A stretch of 64,000 nt of DNA from Arthrobacter_H sp030452125. Its GTDB lineage: Bacteria; Actinomycetota; Actinomycetes; Actinomycetales; Micrococcaceae. Shown in pieces: positions 1 to 7,849 of the stretch (the stretch's first letter is position 1; every line of letters starts with the position of its first letter). The notes under the pieces were generated by a model. The model was given only the letters and a program-made list of their open reading frames with translations. It was not told the DNA's origin and made no database searches. The position numbers and the translations under genes are program-made. Location of the stretch: assembly GCA_052379645.1 (NCBI GenBank), contig JBQSYU010000004.1. One strand, 5' to 3'.

Positions 1-4
1 GTCT

Positions 5-19
5 GGCAGCCAAGCTGCC
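5..19. terminator. short inverted repeat at the window edge
   Basis: GGCAGC and GCTGCC flank a CAA loop, a perfect 6 bp stem. It may end a gene lying outside the window or act as a TetR-side operator. A TAGACT -10-like hexamer follows at 44-49, about 30 bases before the regulator start. Confidence 0.3.
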
Positions 20-79
20 GGGCCGAGGCGGCATCCCGCGTCGTAGACTGGCAGGCGACGATTCATATCAGGGGGTTTC

Positions 80-772
80 GTGGCACCGGAAACGGCTCCA
101 AGCGCTGTCGAGCGCGGCAGGGCGCCACTGAGTCGGGAATTGATCCTCGACACCGGGGCTGAGTTCATCGAGGAACATGGTTTGCGGCGCCTCACCATGC
201 GCCGGCTCGGGCAGGAACTGCGTGTCGAAGCCATGGCTCTCTACCGTTATGTGCCATCCCGCGAGGATCTGTTGGACGGCGTCGTCGAGCGGATTTTGAT
301 GGAACTCCAGGAGGATCCCGACGTCTTTGTCGATCCACGCCAGGGATGGCAGGATTATTTGGTCCGGCTGGCCCACGGGCTAAGGAAACTGGCCGTGGCC
401 TACCCACAGGTCTTTCCCATCCTCGCCACCCGTCCGACGGGCGCCCCATGGATCAGGCCGCCGCTGCGCAGCCTCGCGTGGATCGAATCCTTCCTGGCTG
501 CACTCACCAGCTCTGGATTTTCCGATCGGGATGCCGCCGACGCATATCAATCCTTCAGCAGTTTCCTCCTGGGAAACCTCCTGCTCCATGTCTCCCTTGA
601 GGGGGAAGGCACACAGCCCGAATCGGCGGCCCAGGAGAGCCACGGCGTCGACCTCGGCGGATACCCGAATATCCACCGCATGCAGACGCTCTTGGCGGAG
701 AGCTGGAACGAGCAGGAATTCGACATGGCCCTTCAGGACGTCCTGAACCGGATCGAGCTGCTCAACTCCTGA
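80..772 (+). CDS. TetR/AcrR family transcriptional regulator
   Basis: A 230-residue protein with the usual TetR layout. The N-terminal helix-turn-helix lies at about residues 20-65, with the characteristic run ending in A-L-Y-R-Y-V and a following E-D-L-L. A longer all-helical ligand-binding domain of the TetR_C type follows. The start is GTG, with a G-rich stretch (CAGGGGG) just upstream as a ribosome site. TetR proteins usually repress a neighbouring gene or themselves in response to a small hydrophobic ligand. The only same-strand neighbour is the large membrane protein that begins about 100 bases downstream, so that gene is a possible target. The ligand is unknown. Confidence 0.88.
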   Translation: MAPETAPSAVERGRAPLSRELILDTGAEFIEEHGLRRLTMRRLGQELRVEAMALYRYVPSREDLLDGVVERILMELQEDPDVFVDPRQGWQDYLVRLAHGLRKLAVAYPQVFPILATRPTGAPWIRPPLRSLAWIESFLAALTSSGFSDRDAADAYQSFSSFLLGNLLLHVSLEGEGTQPESAAQESHGVDLGGYPNIHRMQTLLAESWNEQEFDMALQDVLNRIELLNS

Positions 773-878
773 AGCCGCTGTCCGCACCCCCGCCACCTCG
801 AGTGCTGGAGGCTTCGAAGACGAAACCCGCTGGATCGTGGTTCACTGGCCTCGTGGGCAGGAGGCGGAAGGGGCCAAA

Positions 879-3383
879 ATGGGAACCGACGGGGACGAAC
901 CAGGCAGCGCGCACGAACTACTGGAATTGCGCATTCATGGGGTGTTGAACACCCCGAACTACGAAATGCTCGAAACGACGCCGCAACGGGTGAAAACCAT
1001 CCGTGGGGATCAGCTCGCAGGATTTTCCACCTATCGCTTTCCGGCCCCCGTAGACGCCCCGACCGACCGACGCGTGGAAGCCTACGCCTGGGGCCGGCTG
1101 TCCCGGTTCACCGGGATCCCGTCCCTGGGCCGGATCGGTGATGCGCTGGTCAAACTCCTCTGGTTCGCGCTGGCTCCCTACGGACTGGCGAACACGGCCT
1201 ACTGGTCGCGCCGCCAGATCGGCACCGGCGAAACACCCCGGACCGAGGACGCCGCCGACGGAGGGCACCGGTGGATCGCCCGCACCATCAGCACCGGGCG
1301 TGGCGCCGGCACCATGCGGCTCTACGGGCTGCTGCTCAGTCTGCTGTTCGTCACCACCGCGGCCACCGTCGCCCTGGACATGATCGGCCGCCAATGCTTT
1401 GCCACGGCGACCTCGGCCGTCGGGGCCGGGGTGGAACTGAGCTGTCCGGGGGCGCGACTGATGTTGTCACCGTTGGCCGCATGGGGCCCCGGCACCCGGG
1501 ACGCCCTGCTGCTGGGCATGCCGTTGCTGGCATTGGCCGCCGTCGTCGTGCTGCCGATGCTGGGTCGTACCCGCTATTTGACCGGCCCCGCCCGCCCCGG
1601 GCGCGTGCCGCCGGACCAGGGGGCGGCGGTGCAGCCCGGGGGCCCGTTGTTGGCCCAACGTGACCTGTGGCTGGTGGGTTCTGGCATGGGCCGGTTGCGC
1701 CGCCTGCATGCGGGGGCGGCGCTGGCCTGGTTGGCGGCGATCCTGGCATTCGATCATGCCGACGGGTGGCGGCAGGATGCCGGGGCGGCTGACTGGGCGG
1801 GAATCGTCTGGCCGGTGGCGGCCGGGTTGGCCGTGCTGCTGACCGTCGGCGGCTGCGGATGGATCATCAAACCCCAGGCCCAGGTCGCCGGTGACGTGCC
1901 GCGTCGCCATGTGGTCTATCTGGTGGTCTGCGCCGGCCTGCTGGCCGCGGTGCTGGCCGCAGGGATCGCGGATCCGGGGACCGCCCGCGGAGCCCGCTCC
2001 GGAGCGTCGGCGGCCGTCGTCGTCATGCTCGCACTGGCGCTGACGTTGGTGGCCTTGCTGGTCAACGCCGAATCGGCGGCGCGATCGGAAAAAATGGGTC
2101 CGTCGGCAGTCGCCTCCGAGGACGAACGGAAGTACCTGGGCTGGAACGGCCGTGGCCCCTTCATCCTGGGTTCCCTGGCCGCCGGATTCGCCCTCCTGCT
2201 CTCCTTCGCCGTCGTCCTGGGTGCCGGATGGGTGTTGCGCGGCCCGAAACCACCGGTGGTCTATGTCCTGCAGGGTGCCGGCTTCCTGCTGTTCCTGCTG
2301 GCCGCCGTGATCTGGCTGGCCCTGCGGCAGGCCGCCATCCACCGGCGGGAGCGTGCCCGACGAGACGACGAAATCGCGGCGATCCGTAAGGATCTGCTCC
2401 GCCAAGCGGGGCATTGGACGACCGGACCGATGATCACCCACTCCGCCGAGGAGATCCACCACGCCCGCCGGCAGGCAGCATTGCTGCGCCGGATGGAGAC
2501 GTTCATCGGGTGGATCGGCTGGGCCGTGTTCATCGGCATCTGCGGTGGTTTGCTGGCACTGTTCCTCTTCCTGGGGCAGGACCGGACGACGTCCGGGGGA
2601 GCGTGGAGCGTGGTGCGTGGGCTAGGGGACGCCGGGCTATGGGCCGGGATGATCGCGGTGGCGGCGCTGTATCTGTTGTCGCGGGGCTCCGATTCCCGCC
2701 CGTTGGGCCTGCTGTGGGACCTGATGTGCTTCCTGCCCACCCAGGCCCACCCGTTCGGTCCCTCCTGTTACGCCGAGCGGGTCGTGCCCGAGCTGGCCGA
2801 CCGCATCGTCGACTGGTTCGCCGAGGACCACCAGGACCCGGCCGGGGCAGCCGAGCCGGAGGAACGCGGACTGGTGGTCTCCGCGCATTCAATGGGTATC
2901 GTCCTGGCGGTCTGTGCGCTGTTCCAACTGCCCTCCCGTGGCCTGGTGGAGGAGGACCGGGACCGGATCGGGCTGCTGAGCTACGGCTGCCAATTACGGC
3001 GCTATTTCGCCCGCTTCTTCCCGGGGGTCTGCGGCGCGGATGAGCTGTCGCTGGTTCCGGCGGGCCGGCCGTCGCCGACCGCCCAGGACCCCTGGCCGCC
3101 CACGCTGGCCGGGGAGATCGCCGAGGAACCGGATCCCGGGCCCGCCGTCGTGCAGCCGGGTTCGTTGGGAAGCCTGTTGGGGCCACGGTGGCTGAACCTC
3201 TACCGTTCCACGGACCCGCTGGGTTTCCCGGTGCGCTATCGGGGAGGGGACGGGACCATGGATTGCGAGGCCGCCTCGTATCAGGAGCAGGCCTACCAGT
3301 TCCTGCCGGCCACCCACGGGGACTATCTGGAGTCCACCAGCTATGAGTGGGGCTTCTCGGAGGTACGGCGGCGGTTACGCTGA
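879..3383 (+). CDS. large polytopic membrane protein with alpha/beta-hydrolase-like C-terminal part
   Basis: An 834-residue protein. I chose the ATG at 879, which has GGAAGGGG five bases upstream, over the in-frame GTG at 837. The N-terminus carries an E-L-R-I-H-G-V-L-N-T-P motif, seen in a family of actinobacterial conserved membrane proteins. About ten hydrophobic helices then span roughly residues 85-620. The cytoplasmic C-terminal part contains A-H-S-M-G around Ser671, which resembles the G-x-S-x-G nucleophile elbow of lipases and esterases. An Asp (779, in S-T-D-P-L-G) and a His (813, in T-H-G-D) follow in the order expected for a hydrolase triad. No substrate can be named. The TetR gene lies just upstream. 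Confidence 0.75.
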   Translation: MGTDGDEPGSAHELLELRIHGVLNTPNYEMLETTPQRVKTIRGDQLAGFSTYRFPAPVDAPTDRRVEAYAWGRLSRFTGIPSLGRIGDALVKLLWFALAPYGLANTAYWSRRQIGTGETPRTEDAADGGHRWIARTISTGRGAGTMRLYGLLLSLLFVTTAATVALDMIGRQCFATATSAVGAGVELSCPGARLMLSPLAAWGPGTRDALLLGMPLLALAAVVVLPMLGRTRYLTGPARPGRVPPDQGAAVQPGGPLLAQRDLWLVGSGMGRLRRLHAGAALAWLAAILAFDHADGWRQDAGAADWAGIVWPVAAGLAVLLTVGGCGWIIKPQAQVAGDVPRRHVVYLVVCAGLLAAVLAAGIADPGTARGARSGASAAVVVMLALALTLVALLVNAESAARSEKMGPSAVASEDERKYLGWNGRGPFILGSLAAGFALLLSFAVVLGAGWVLRGPKPPVVYVLQGAGFLLFLLAAVIWLALRQAAIHRRERARRDDEIAAIRKDLLRQAGHWTTGPMITHSAEEIHHARRQAALLRRMETFIGWIGWAVFIGICGGLLALFLFLGQDRTTSGGAWSVVRGLGDAGLWAGMIAVAALYLLSRGSDSRPLGLLWDLMCFLPTQAHPFGPSCYAERVVPELADRIVDWFAEDHQDPAGAAEPEERGLVVSAHSMGIVLAVCALFQLPSRGLVEEDRDRIGLLSYGCQLRRYFARFFPGVCGADELSLVPAGRPSPTAQDPWPPTLAGEIAEEPDPGPAVVQPGSLGSLLGPRWLNLYRSTDPLGFPVRYRGGDGTMDCEAASYQEQAYQFLPATHGDYLESTSYEWGFSEVRRRLR

Positions 3384-3411
3384 GCGCGCCCGACGCCGGG
3401 GGTTAAAAGGC

Positions 3412-3455
3412 CCGGCACCGGAGCAACTTTGGGGGGAAAACAGCTCCGGTGCCGG
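3412..3455. terminator. 13 bp perfect hairpin with G-rich loop
   Basis: CCGGCACCGGAGC (3412-3424) pairs perfectly with GCTCCGGTGCCGG (3443-3455). The 18-base loop contains TTT-GGGGGG-AAAA, so TTT and AAA could extend the pairing and leave six G in the tip. It lies 28 bases after the membrane protein stop and may terminate it, but no U-run follows. Confidence 0.6.
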
Positions 3456-3490
3456 TGAAGATTAGTCTAGGACGCCGTCGGGGTGCCCGC

Positions 3491-3510
3491 CATGGGGAGA
3501 ACTCCCCATG
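3491..3510. promoter_or_regulatory. 9+2+9 inverted repeat
   Basis: CATGGGGAG-AA-CTCCCCATG is a perfect inverted repeat with a two-base centre. The tiny centre suits a dimeric protein operator better than an RNA hairpin. It lies about 90 bases upstream of the SigK-like element of the fasciclin gene. Confidence 0.45.
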
Positions 3511-3597
3511 CCCGCCCCTAGGCAGGAACCCATAAACGTGGTACTAGCCCCTTTGTGTTGGCGATGGGAAAAGAAATCCAAAACTTTTCGTCTTCTT

Positions 3598-3625
3598 CCA
3601 ATCCATCCTGCCCCGGGCTCCGAAT
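3598..3625 (+). promoter_or_regulatory. putative SigK-type promoter of the fasciclin gene
   Basis: CCAATC (3598-3603), 16 bases, then CCGAAT (3620-3625). The same pair with the same 16-base spacing occurs at 6009-6036 before the molybdopterin oxidoreductase, and both share GGGCT immediately before CCGAAT. It resembles the CCATCC/CCGAAT elements I recall for mycobacterial SigK. The expected start site is near 3632, giving a leader of about 74 bases. Confidence 0.6.
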
Positions 3626-3705
3626 GACTTCATGACAGCCCACCCCCGTCACCGGGGAACGGGAAGCACGCACGGCCGCTGGTCGTGACAGCAAGGAGAC
3701 ACGTC

Positions 3706-4395
3706 ATGAAGACCATGAACCGCAAGTACACCGCACTCTTCGGCCTGATGGCAGTCGGCTCGCTCGCCATGAGCGCCTGCTCCGGTGGAGGCAGCGACGC
3801 CGGATCGGCCGAATCCTCGGCGCCGATGTCCGAGTCCTCCTCTTCGGCTCCGATGTCAGAATCCTCCTCCTCCGCCTCGGAGATGGACCCGGCAGCCAAC
3901 CTGATCGGCCCCGGCTGCGCCGACTACGCCGAGCAGGTCCCGGACGGAGACGGATCCGTCGCCGGCATGGCCCAGGATCCGGTGGCCGTGGCAGCATCGA
4001 ACAACCCGCTGCTCACCACGCTCACCGCGGCCGTCTCCGGGGAACTGAACCCGGATGTCGACCTGGTCGACACCCTCAATGGTGACGAGTTCACCGTCTT
4101 CGCCCCCGTCGATGACGCGTTCGACGCGATCCCGGAGAAGGACCTGAACGCGGTCGTCGAGGATTCGGACATGCTCAGCAAGGTCCTGACCTACCACGTG
4201 GTCCCCGGCCAGATGAGCCCCGATGAAATTGATGGCACCCACGAGACCGTCGAAGGCGATTCGGTCAAGGTCACCGGCAGCGGAGATGACATGAAGGTCA
4301 ACGGAGCCTCCGTCATCTGCGGTGGCGTCCAGACCGCCAACGCCACCGTGTACCTCATCGACGAGGTCATGATGCCGGACGCCGCCAAGAAGTAA
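3706..4395 (+). CDS. fasciclin (FAS1) domain lipoprotein, MPT70/MPT83-like
   Basis: A 229-residue secreted protein. The start at ATG 3706 has AAGGAG upstream; an earlier GTG at 3685 is less likely. A signal sequence ends in M-S-A-C with Cys25 as the likely lipidated residue. A serine-rich linker built from repeats follows, then one FAS1 domain covering about residues 85-228, with the H1 region (F-T-V-F-A-P-V-D-D-A-F) and H2-like ending (V-Y-L-I-D-E-V-M-M-P). FAS1 domains mediate adhesion or surface interactions. The gene sits directly before a SigK/RskA pair, as a parallel to the mycobacterial MPT70/MPT83 antigens controlled by SigK. The exact role is unknown. Confidence 0.9.
   Translation: MKTMNRKYTALFGLMAVGSLAMSACSGGGSDAGSAESSAPMSESSSSAPMSESSSSASEMDPAANLIGPGCADYAEQVPDGDGSVAGMAQDPVAVAASNNPLLTTLTAAVSGELNPDVDLVDTLNGDEFTVFAPVDDAFDAIPEKDLNAVVEDSDMLSKVLTYHVVPGQMSPDEIDGTHETVEGDSVKVTGSGDDMKVNGASVICGGVQTANATVYLIDEVMMPDAAKK
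3811..3885 (+). repeat. in-frame Ser-rich repeats in the fasciclin linker
   Basis: Three consecutive units read E-S-S-A-P-M-S, E-S-S-S-S-A-P-M-S and E-S-S-S-S-A-S-E-M. They form a flexible spacer between the lipid anchor and the FAS1 domain. Such repeats can change in length by slippage. Confidence 0.8.
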
Positions 4396-4410
4396 GGCAG
4401 GCAGCTGGAA

Positions 4411-4452
4411 CACCACGGATCCCGGCGGCAACCGCCGCCGGGGCCGGTGGTG
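4411..4452. terminator. hairpin between fasciclin gene and sigK
   Basis: CCCGGCGGC (4421-4429) pairs with GCCGCCGGG (4434-4442) around an AACC loop. The outer CACCAC (4411-4416) and GTGGTG (4447-4452) can extend the pairing. It lies 16 bases after the fasciclin stop and may end or attenuate that transcript before sigK. No U-run is present. Confidence 0.6.
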
Positions 4453-4525
4453 TACCCCGGGCCAGGGGCCAACGGGGAAGGGCATTGGTATTCAGGCAGG
4501 TTGGAGTCATGCGAGACTGTCAGAC

Positions 4526-5107
4526 ATGAGATTGCCATGGGCCCGGACGGCGGAGGAACCCGCACCCCCGGACCATGAGGAACTCCTCGGCAGGATCGCC
4601 CAGGGCGACGAAGCAGCATTCGGAGCATTATATGACGAGCTCTCGGCCAGGGTCTTCGGTCTCATCCGTCGCATACTGCGCGATGAGTCGCAAAGCGAAG
4701 AGGTCCTCCAGGAGGTCTTCATCGAGGTCTGGCAACACGCAGCCCGCTACGACGCCGACCGGGGCCGGGGAACCTCGTGGATCATGGTCATGGCCCACCG
4801 CCGTGCCGTGGACCGCGTCCGGGCCAGCCAAAGCAGCAAGGACCGGGACCTTCGCGAGGGGGTCAAGGGGTTCGAGGAAAGCTACGACGACGTCCAGGAC
4901 ACCGTCGAGGCCCGGATGGAAGGCGAGCGGGTGCAGCAGGCGTTGAAATGCCTCTCCGCCGCGCAACGCCAAGTCATCGAGTTGGCCTACTTCGGGGGCT
5001 ATACCCATCAGGAAGGCGCCGGATTGATCGAAGCCCCCGTGGGAACCGTGAAAACACGGATCCGTGATGGAATGATCAAACTCAGAGACCAGTTGGGAGT
5101 AGCGTGA
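4526..5107 (+). CDS. sigK: ECF RNA polymerase sigma factor, SigK type
   Basis: A 193-residue sigma-70 family ECF factor. Region 2 covers about residues 25-95 (D-E-A-A-F-G-A-L-Y start, then L-Q-E-V-F-I-E-V-W). Region 4 covers about 135-190, with a helix-turn-helix around T-H-Q-E-G-A and V-G-T-V-K-T-R-I. It directs RNA polymerase to a small regulon when released from its anti-sigma partner. The stop overlaps the start of the anti-sigma gene as TGATG, so the two are translationally coupled. No clear ribosome site precedes the ATG. The SigK label rests on the neighbourhood (fasciclin protein, RskA domain protein, molybdopterin oxidoreductase) as well as sequence type. Confidence 0.88.
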   Translation: MRLPWARTAEEPAPPDHEELLGRIAQGDEAAFGALYDELSARVFGLIRRILRDESQSEEVLQEVFIEVWQHAARYDADRGRGTSWIMVMAHRRAVDRVRASQSSKDRDLREGVKGFEESYDDVQDTVEARMEGERVQQALKCLSAAQRQVIELAYFGGYTHQEGAGLIEAPVGTVKTRIRDGMIKLRDQLGVA

Positions 5108-5991
5108 TGGATCGGCAACTGCACCTACTCACTGGTGCCTATGCACTCAATGCCTTGGAACCGGGCGAACGCGAATCCTTCGAGGACGCCGCCCTGGACT
5201 CCGAGGAAACCCTGCGCGAGGTCCGCTCGCTCAGCGAAACCGCCGCCCTGCTCGCCGAGCAGACGACGCCGGTGACCCCGCCACCACGGGTCAAGGCAGA
5301 CCTCATGGCCGCGATCCGACAGACCCCCCAACTTCCGGCCGTCCGTGACGATGCCACGACGTCCGGACGCGGCACCGCCTCCGAAGGCCCCGCTGCCGAA
5401 AGCCCCGCCACCGCGGAGCCCGAGGCACCGACCGACGCCTCCGCACCAGCCCCCGGGGTCCTGGATCTGGGCTCTGCCCGGGCCCGACGTCGGGCCCCCG
5501 GCAGCGGGACCCGCAACGGGACCAAATACCTGGCCGTCGCGGCTGCGGCCCTGTTGGTGACCTCCGGCGGACTGACCGGGGTGGTCATCAGCCAGAACCA
5601 CCAACAGGACCAGCTCCAGAACCAGATGACCGCGCTGGATGACAGCAACGAGAAGATGCTGCGCATCTTCTCCTCCAACGACGTGAAGTCGGCCAGCCAG
5701 TCCCTGGACGACGGTGCCCAGGTCACGGTGACCTATTCCGCCTCGGCCGGATTGGCAGCGCTGACCGCCGATGGGCTGCCCACGCTCCCGCAGGACAAGG
5801 GCTACGAACTCTGGCTCATCGGTGACGACGGGGCGGCCCCCATGGGCATGCTCGACTTCGCCGGCGGTTCGAGCGATACCGCCCTGATGGAAGGCAAACT
5901 CTCCTCGGCGACCCATGTGGGGATCACCGTGGAACCTGCCGGGGGATCGCCGCAGCCCACCACCGACCCGATCGTCCTGCAGGAACTCTAG
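5107..5991 (+). CDS. rskA: anti-sigma-K factor (RskA family)
   Basis: A 294-residue single-pass membrane protein. The cytoplasmic N-terminus (residues 1-70, L-T-G-A-Y-A-L-N-A-L-E-P-G-E-R) matches the anti-sigma domain of RskA proteins. A Pro/Ala-rich linker, one membrane helix at about 140-163 and an extracytoplasmic RskA C-terminal domain follow, with G-Y-E-L-W-L-I and the closing P-T-T-D-P-I. It should hold the sigma factor until regulated proteolysis releases it. I see no zinc-binding His/Cys motif. Start ATG 5107 shares one base with the sigK stop. Confidence 0.9.
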   Translation: MDRQLHLLTGAYALNALEPGERESFEDAALDSEETLREVRSLSETAALLAEQTTPVTPPPRVKADLMAAIRQTPQLPAVRDDATTSGRGTASEGPAAESPATAEPEAPTDASAPAPGVLDLGSARARRRAPGSGTRNGTKYLAVAAAALLVTSGGLTGVVISQNHQQDQLQNQMTALDDSNEKMLRIFSSNDVKSASQSLDDGAQVTVTYSASAGLAALTADGLPTLPQDKGYELWLIGDDGAAPMGMLDFAGGSSDTALMEGKLSSATHVGITVEPAGGSPQPTTDPIVLQEL

Positions 5992-6008
5992 GTTCCCGGC
6001 ACCTCGAT

Positions 6009-6036
6009 CCAATCCAGATCGGGCCGGGCTCCGAAT
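6009..6036 (+). promoter_or_regulatory. putative SigK-type promoter of the molybdopterin oxidoreductase
   Basis: CCAATC (6009-6014), 16 bases, then CCGAAT (6031-6036), identical in sequence and spacing to the element before the fasciclin gene. It lies 18 bases after the rskA stop and about 100 bases before the next start. This would give the oxidoreductase its own SigK-dependent transcript in addition to read-through. Confidence 0.6.
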
Positions 6037-6138
6037 CTCCTGTGTCCATGGGTCTGAAATCCCGACCCTGGCCACCGAAGCAGGCCGCCGACGCCCGGAA
6101 GGGCGCCGTGGGCCGCAAGGCAGGATGGAAGGCGCACG

Positions 6139-7767
6139 ATGGAAACGCATGAAACGCCCGGCCCGGAAACCACGGCCCCGGGCAGGGCCCGCACGGTGCT
6201 GCGGCGCTGGCCCCACGCCGTCGCCGGACTGGTGTCCGCCGGCTTGCTCTTCGGGGTGGCCGAACTCGTCGCCGCCTTCTTCTCCACCTCCTCCTCGCCC
6301 CTGGTGGCCCTGGGCGGGGCCTTCATCGACATCACCCCGCCGTGGCTCAAGGACTTTGCCATCGCCACCTTCGGCACCAACGACAAACTGGCGCTGTTCA
6401 TCTCCATGGGCATCGTGGCCACTCTCGTCGCTGCCGTCACCGGCCTGCTGGCACGGCGCCGGTTCGCGGTGGCCCAGGGGATCATCCTGGTCCTGGCCGT
6501 CGGCATGGCCGCCGCCGTCCTGAGCCGTCCGGCCACCGGGATCCTGGATATCGTGCCGACCGTCGTGGGTGCCGTGGCAGGGATCGTGGTCCTGTACCAG
6601 CTCAGCCGGCTTGCATCCCGGGCCGAACCCGGGGGCCTCCCGGCCGCCGGGCAGGCAGAGGAGCACGACGCCGAGCCGACGCGGGCTGCCGGATCCTCCT
6701 CGCGACGTCGTTTCCTGACCTTTTCCGTCGTGGCGGCGGTCGGCGCGGGGGCCATGCTCGCCGGAGGCCGGGCCCTGTCGGGGGTCCGCAATGCGGCAGC
6801 GACCGCGCGGGAATCCCTGCGGCTGCCCCGTCCGGCCCACCAGGCCACTGCCCTGCCCGACGGCGTCGCCGCCGAGGTCAAGGGCATGCCCTCCTTCGTG
6901 ACGCCGAATGATTCCTTCTACCGGATCGACACCGCGTTGGCGGTTCCCCGCATCGACCCCGCCACCTGGACGCTGCGGGTGCACGGGATGGTGGAGGAGG
7001 AATTCAGCATCGGGTTCGACGAACTGCTGGGCATGGAGCTCGACGAGACCTGGTTGACCCTGACCTGCGTTTCCAACCCCGTCGGCGGTGACCTGGTCGG
7101 CAACGCAAAATGGTTGGGCTACCCGTTGCGCAAGCTGTTGGAACGGGCCCGCCCACAGCAGGGGGCCGATATGGTGCTGTCCACCAGCATCGACGGATTC
7201 AGCGCGTCGACTCCGCTGGAAGTACTCACCGATGATCGTCAGGCGCTGCTGGCCGTGGGAATGAACGATGAGCCACTTCCGCTCGAACACGGCTATCCGG
7301 TGCGGATGGTCGTGCCGGGGCTGTACGGATACGTTTCGGCCACCAAATGGGTCGTTGATCTGGAGGTCACCCGGTTCGCCGATAAGGCCGCGTATTGGAC
7401 CACCCGCGGCTGGTCCGAGCGCGGGCCCATCAAACTCGCCTCGCGGGTGGATGTGCCCCGGCCGTTCTCGACGGTCAGCGCCGGCACCGTCATGATCGGC
7501 GGGACCGCATGGGCGCAGACACGAGGCATCAAGGGCGTGGAAATCAAGATCGATGACGGGGACTGGCAGAAGGTCGAGATGGCCACCGAAGCCTCCGTCG
7601 ATACCTGGCGCCAATGGTCCTACGAGTGGAAGGGCGCCAAGGAAGGCACCCACTCGGCCACCGTGCGGGCCATCGACGCCGACGGCACCGTCCAGACCGA
7701 GGAACGCGCCGATCCGGTCCCCAACGGAGCCAGCGGCTGGCAGCGGGTGCAGTTCACCGTCGGCTGA
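6139..7767 (+). CDS. membrane-anchored molybdopterin-dependent oxidoreductase (sulfite oxidase/YedY superfamily)
   Basis: A 542-residue protein. Four or five hydrophobic helices occupy roughly residues 20-215; the last follows S-S-R-R-R-F-L and is twin-arginine-like. An oxidoreductase molybdopterin-binding domain follows at about 245-420, and a C-terminal Ig-like dimerisation domain at about 435-540. Cys310 in L-T-L-T-C-V-S-N-P is at the place of the conserved molybdenum ligand. No haem domain is visible. It probably acts outside the membrane on an oxidised or reduced sulfur compound, but the substrate is unknown. GGAAGG precedes the ATG. It closes the fasciclin-sigK-rskA cluster. Confidence 0.88.
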   Translation: METHETPGPETTAPGRARTVLRRWPHAVAGLVSAGLLFGVAELVAAFFSTSSSPLVALGGAFIDITPPWLKDFAIATFGTNDKLALFISMGIVATLVAAVTGLLARRRFAVAQGIILVLAVGMAAAVLSRPATGILDIVPTVVGAVAGIVVLYQLSRLASRAEPGGLPAAGQAEEHDAEPTRAAGSSSRRRFLTFSVVAAVGAGAMLAGGRALSGVRNAAATARESLRLPRPAHQATALPDGVAAEVKGMPSFVTPNDSFYRIDTALAVPRIDPATWTLRVHGMVEEEFSIGFDELLGMELDETWLTLTCVSNPVGGDLVGNAKWLGYPLRKLLERARPQQGADMVLSTSIDGFSASTPLEVLTDDRQALLAVGMNDEPLPLEHGYPVRMVVPGLYGYVSATKWVVDLEVTRFADKAAYWTTRGWSERGPIKLASRVDVPRPFSTVSAGTVMIGGTAWAQTRGIKGVEIKIDDGDWQKVEMATEASVDTWRQWSYEWKGAKEGTHSATVRAIDADGTVQTEERADPVPNGASGWQRVQFTVG

Positions 7768-7849
7768 CCGGCGGCGGCCTGGGCATTGACCGGCCCCGGT
7801 GGATCCGTAGTCTGGGGGATACGGACCACCTGAAGGAGGACGGGCAGCC

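Larger units (their letters stand above)
3384..3705. other. 322-base intergenic region with two hairpins and a SigK-like promoter
   Basis: This gap holds no convincing gene. It contains a 13 bp hairpin (3412-3455), a 9 bp inverted repeat (3491-3510), a promoter-like element (3598-3625) and a leader of roughly 75 bases before the fasciclin gene. The segment 3530-3600 is clearly more AT-rich than its surroundings. Confidence 0.7.
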
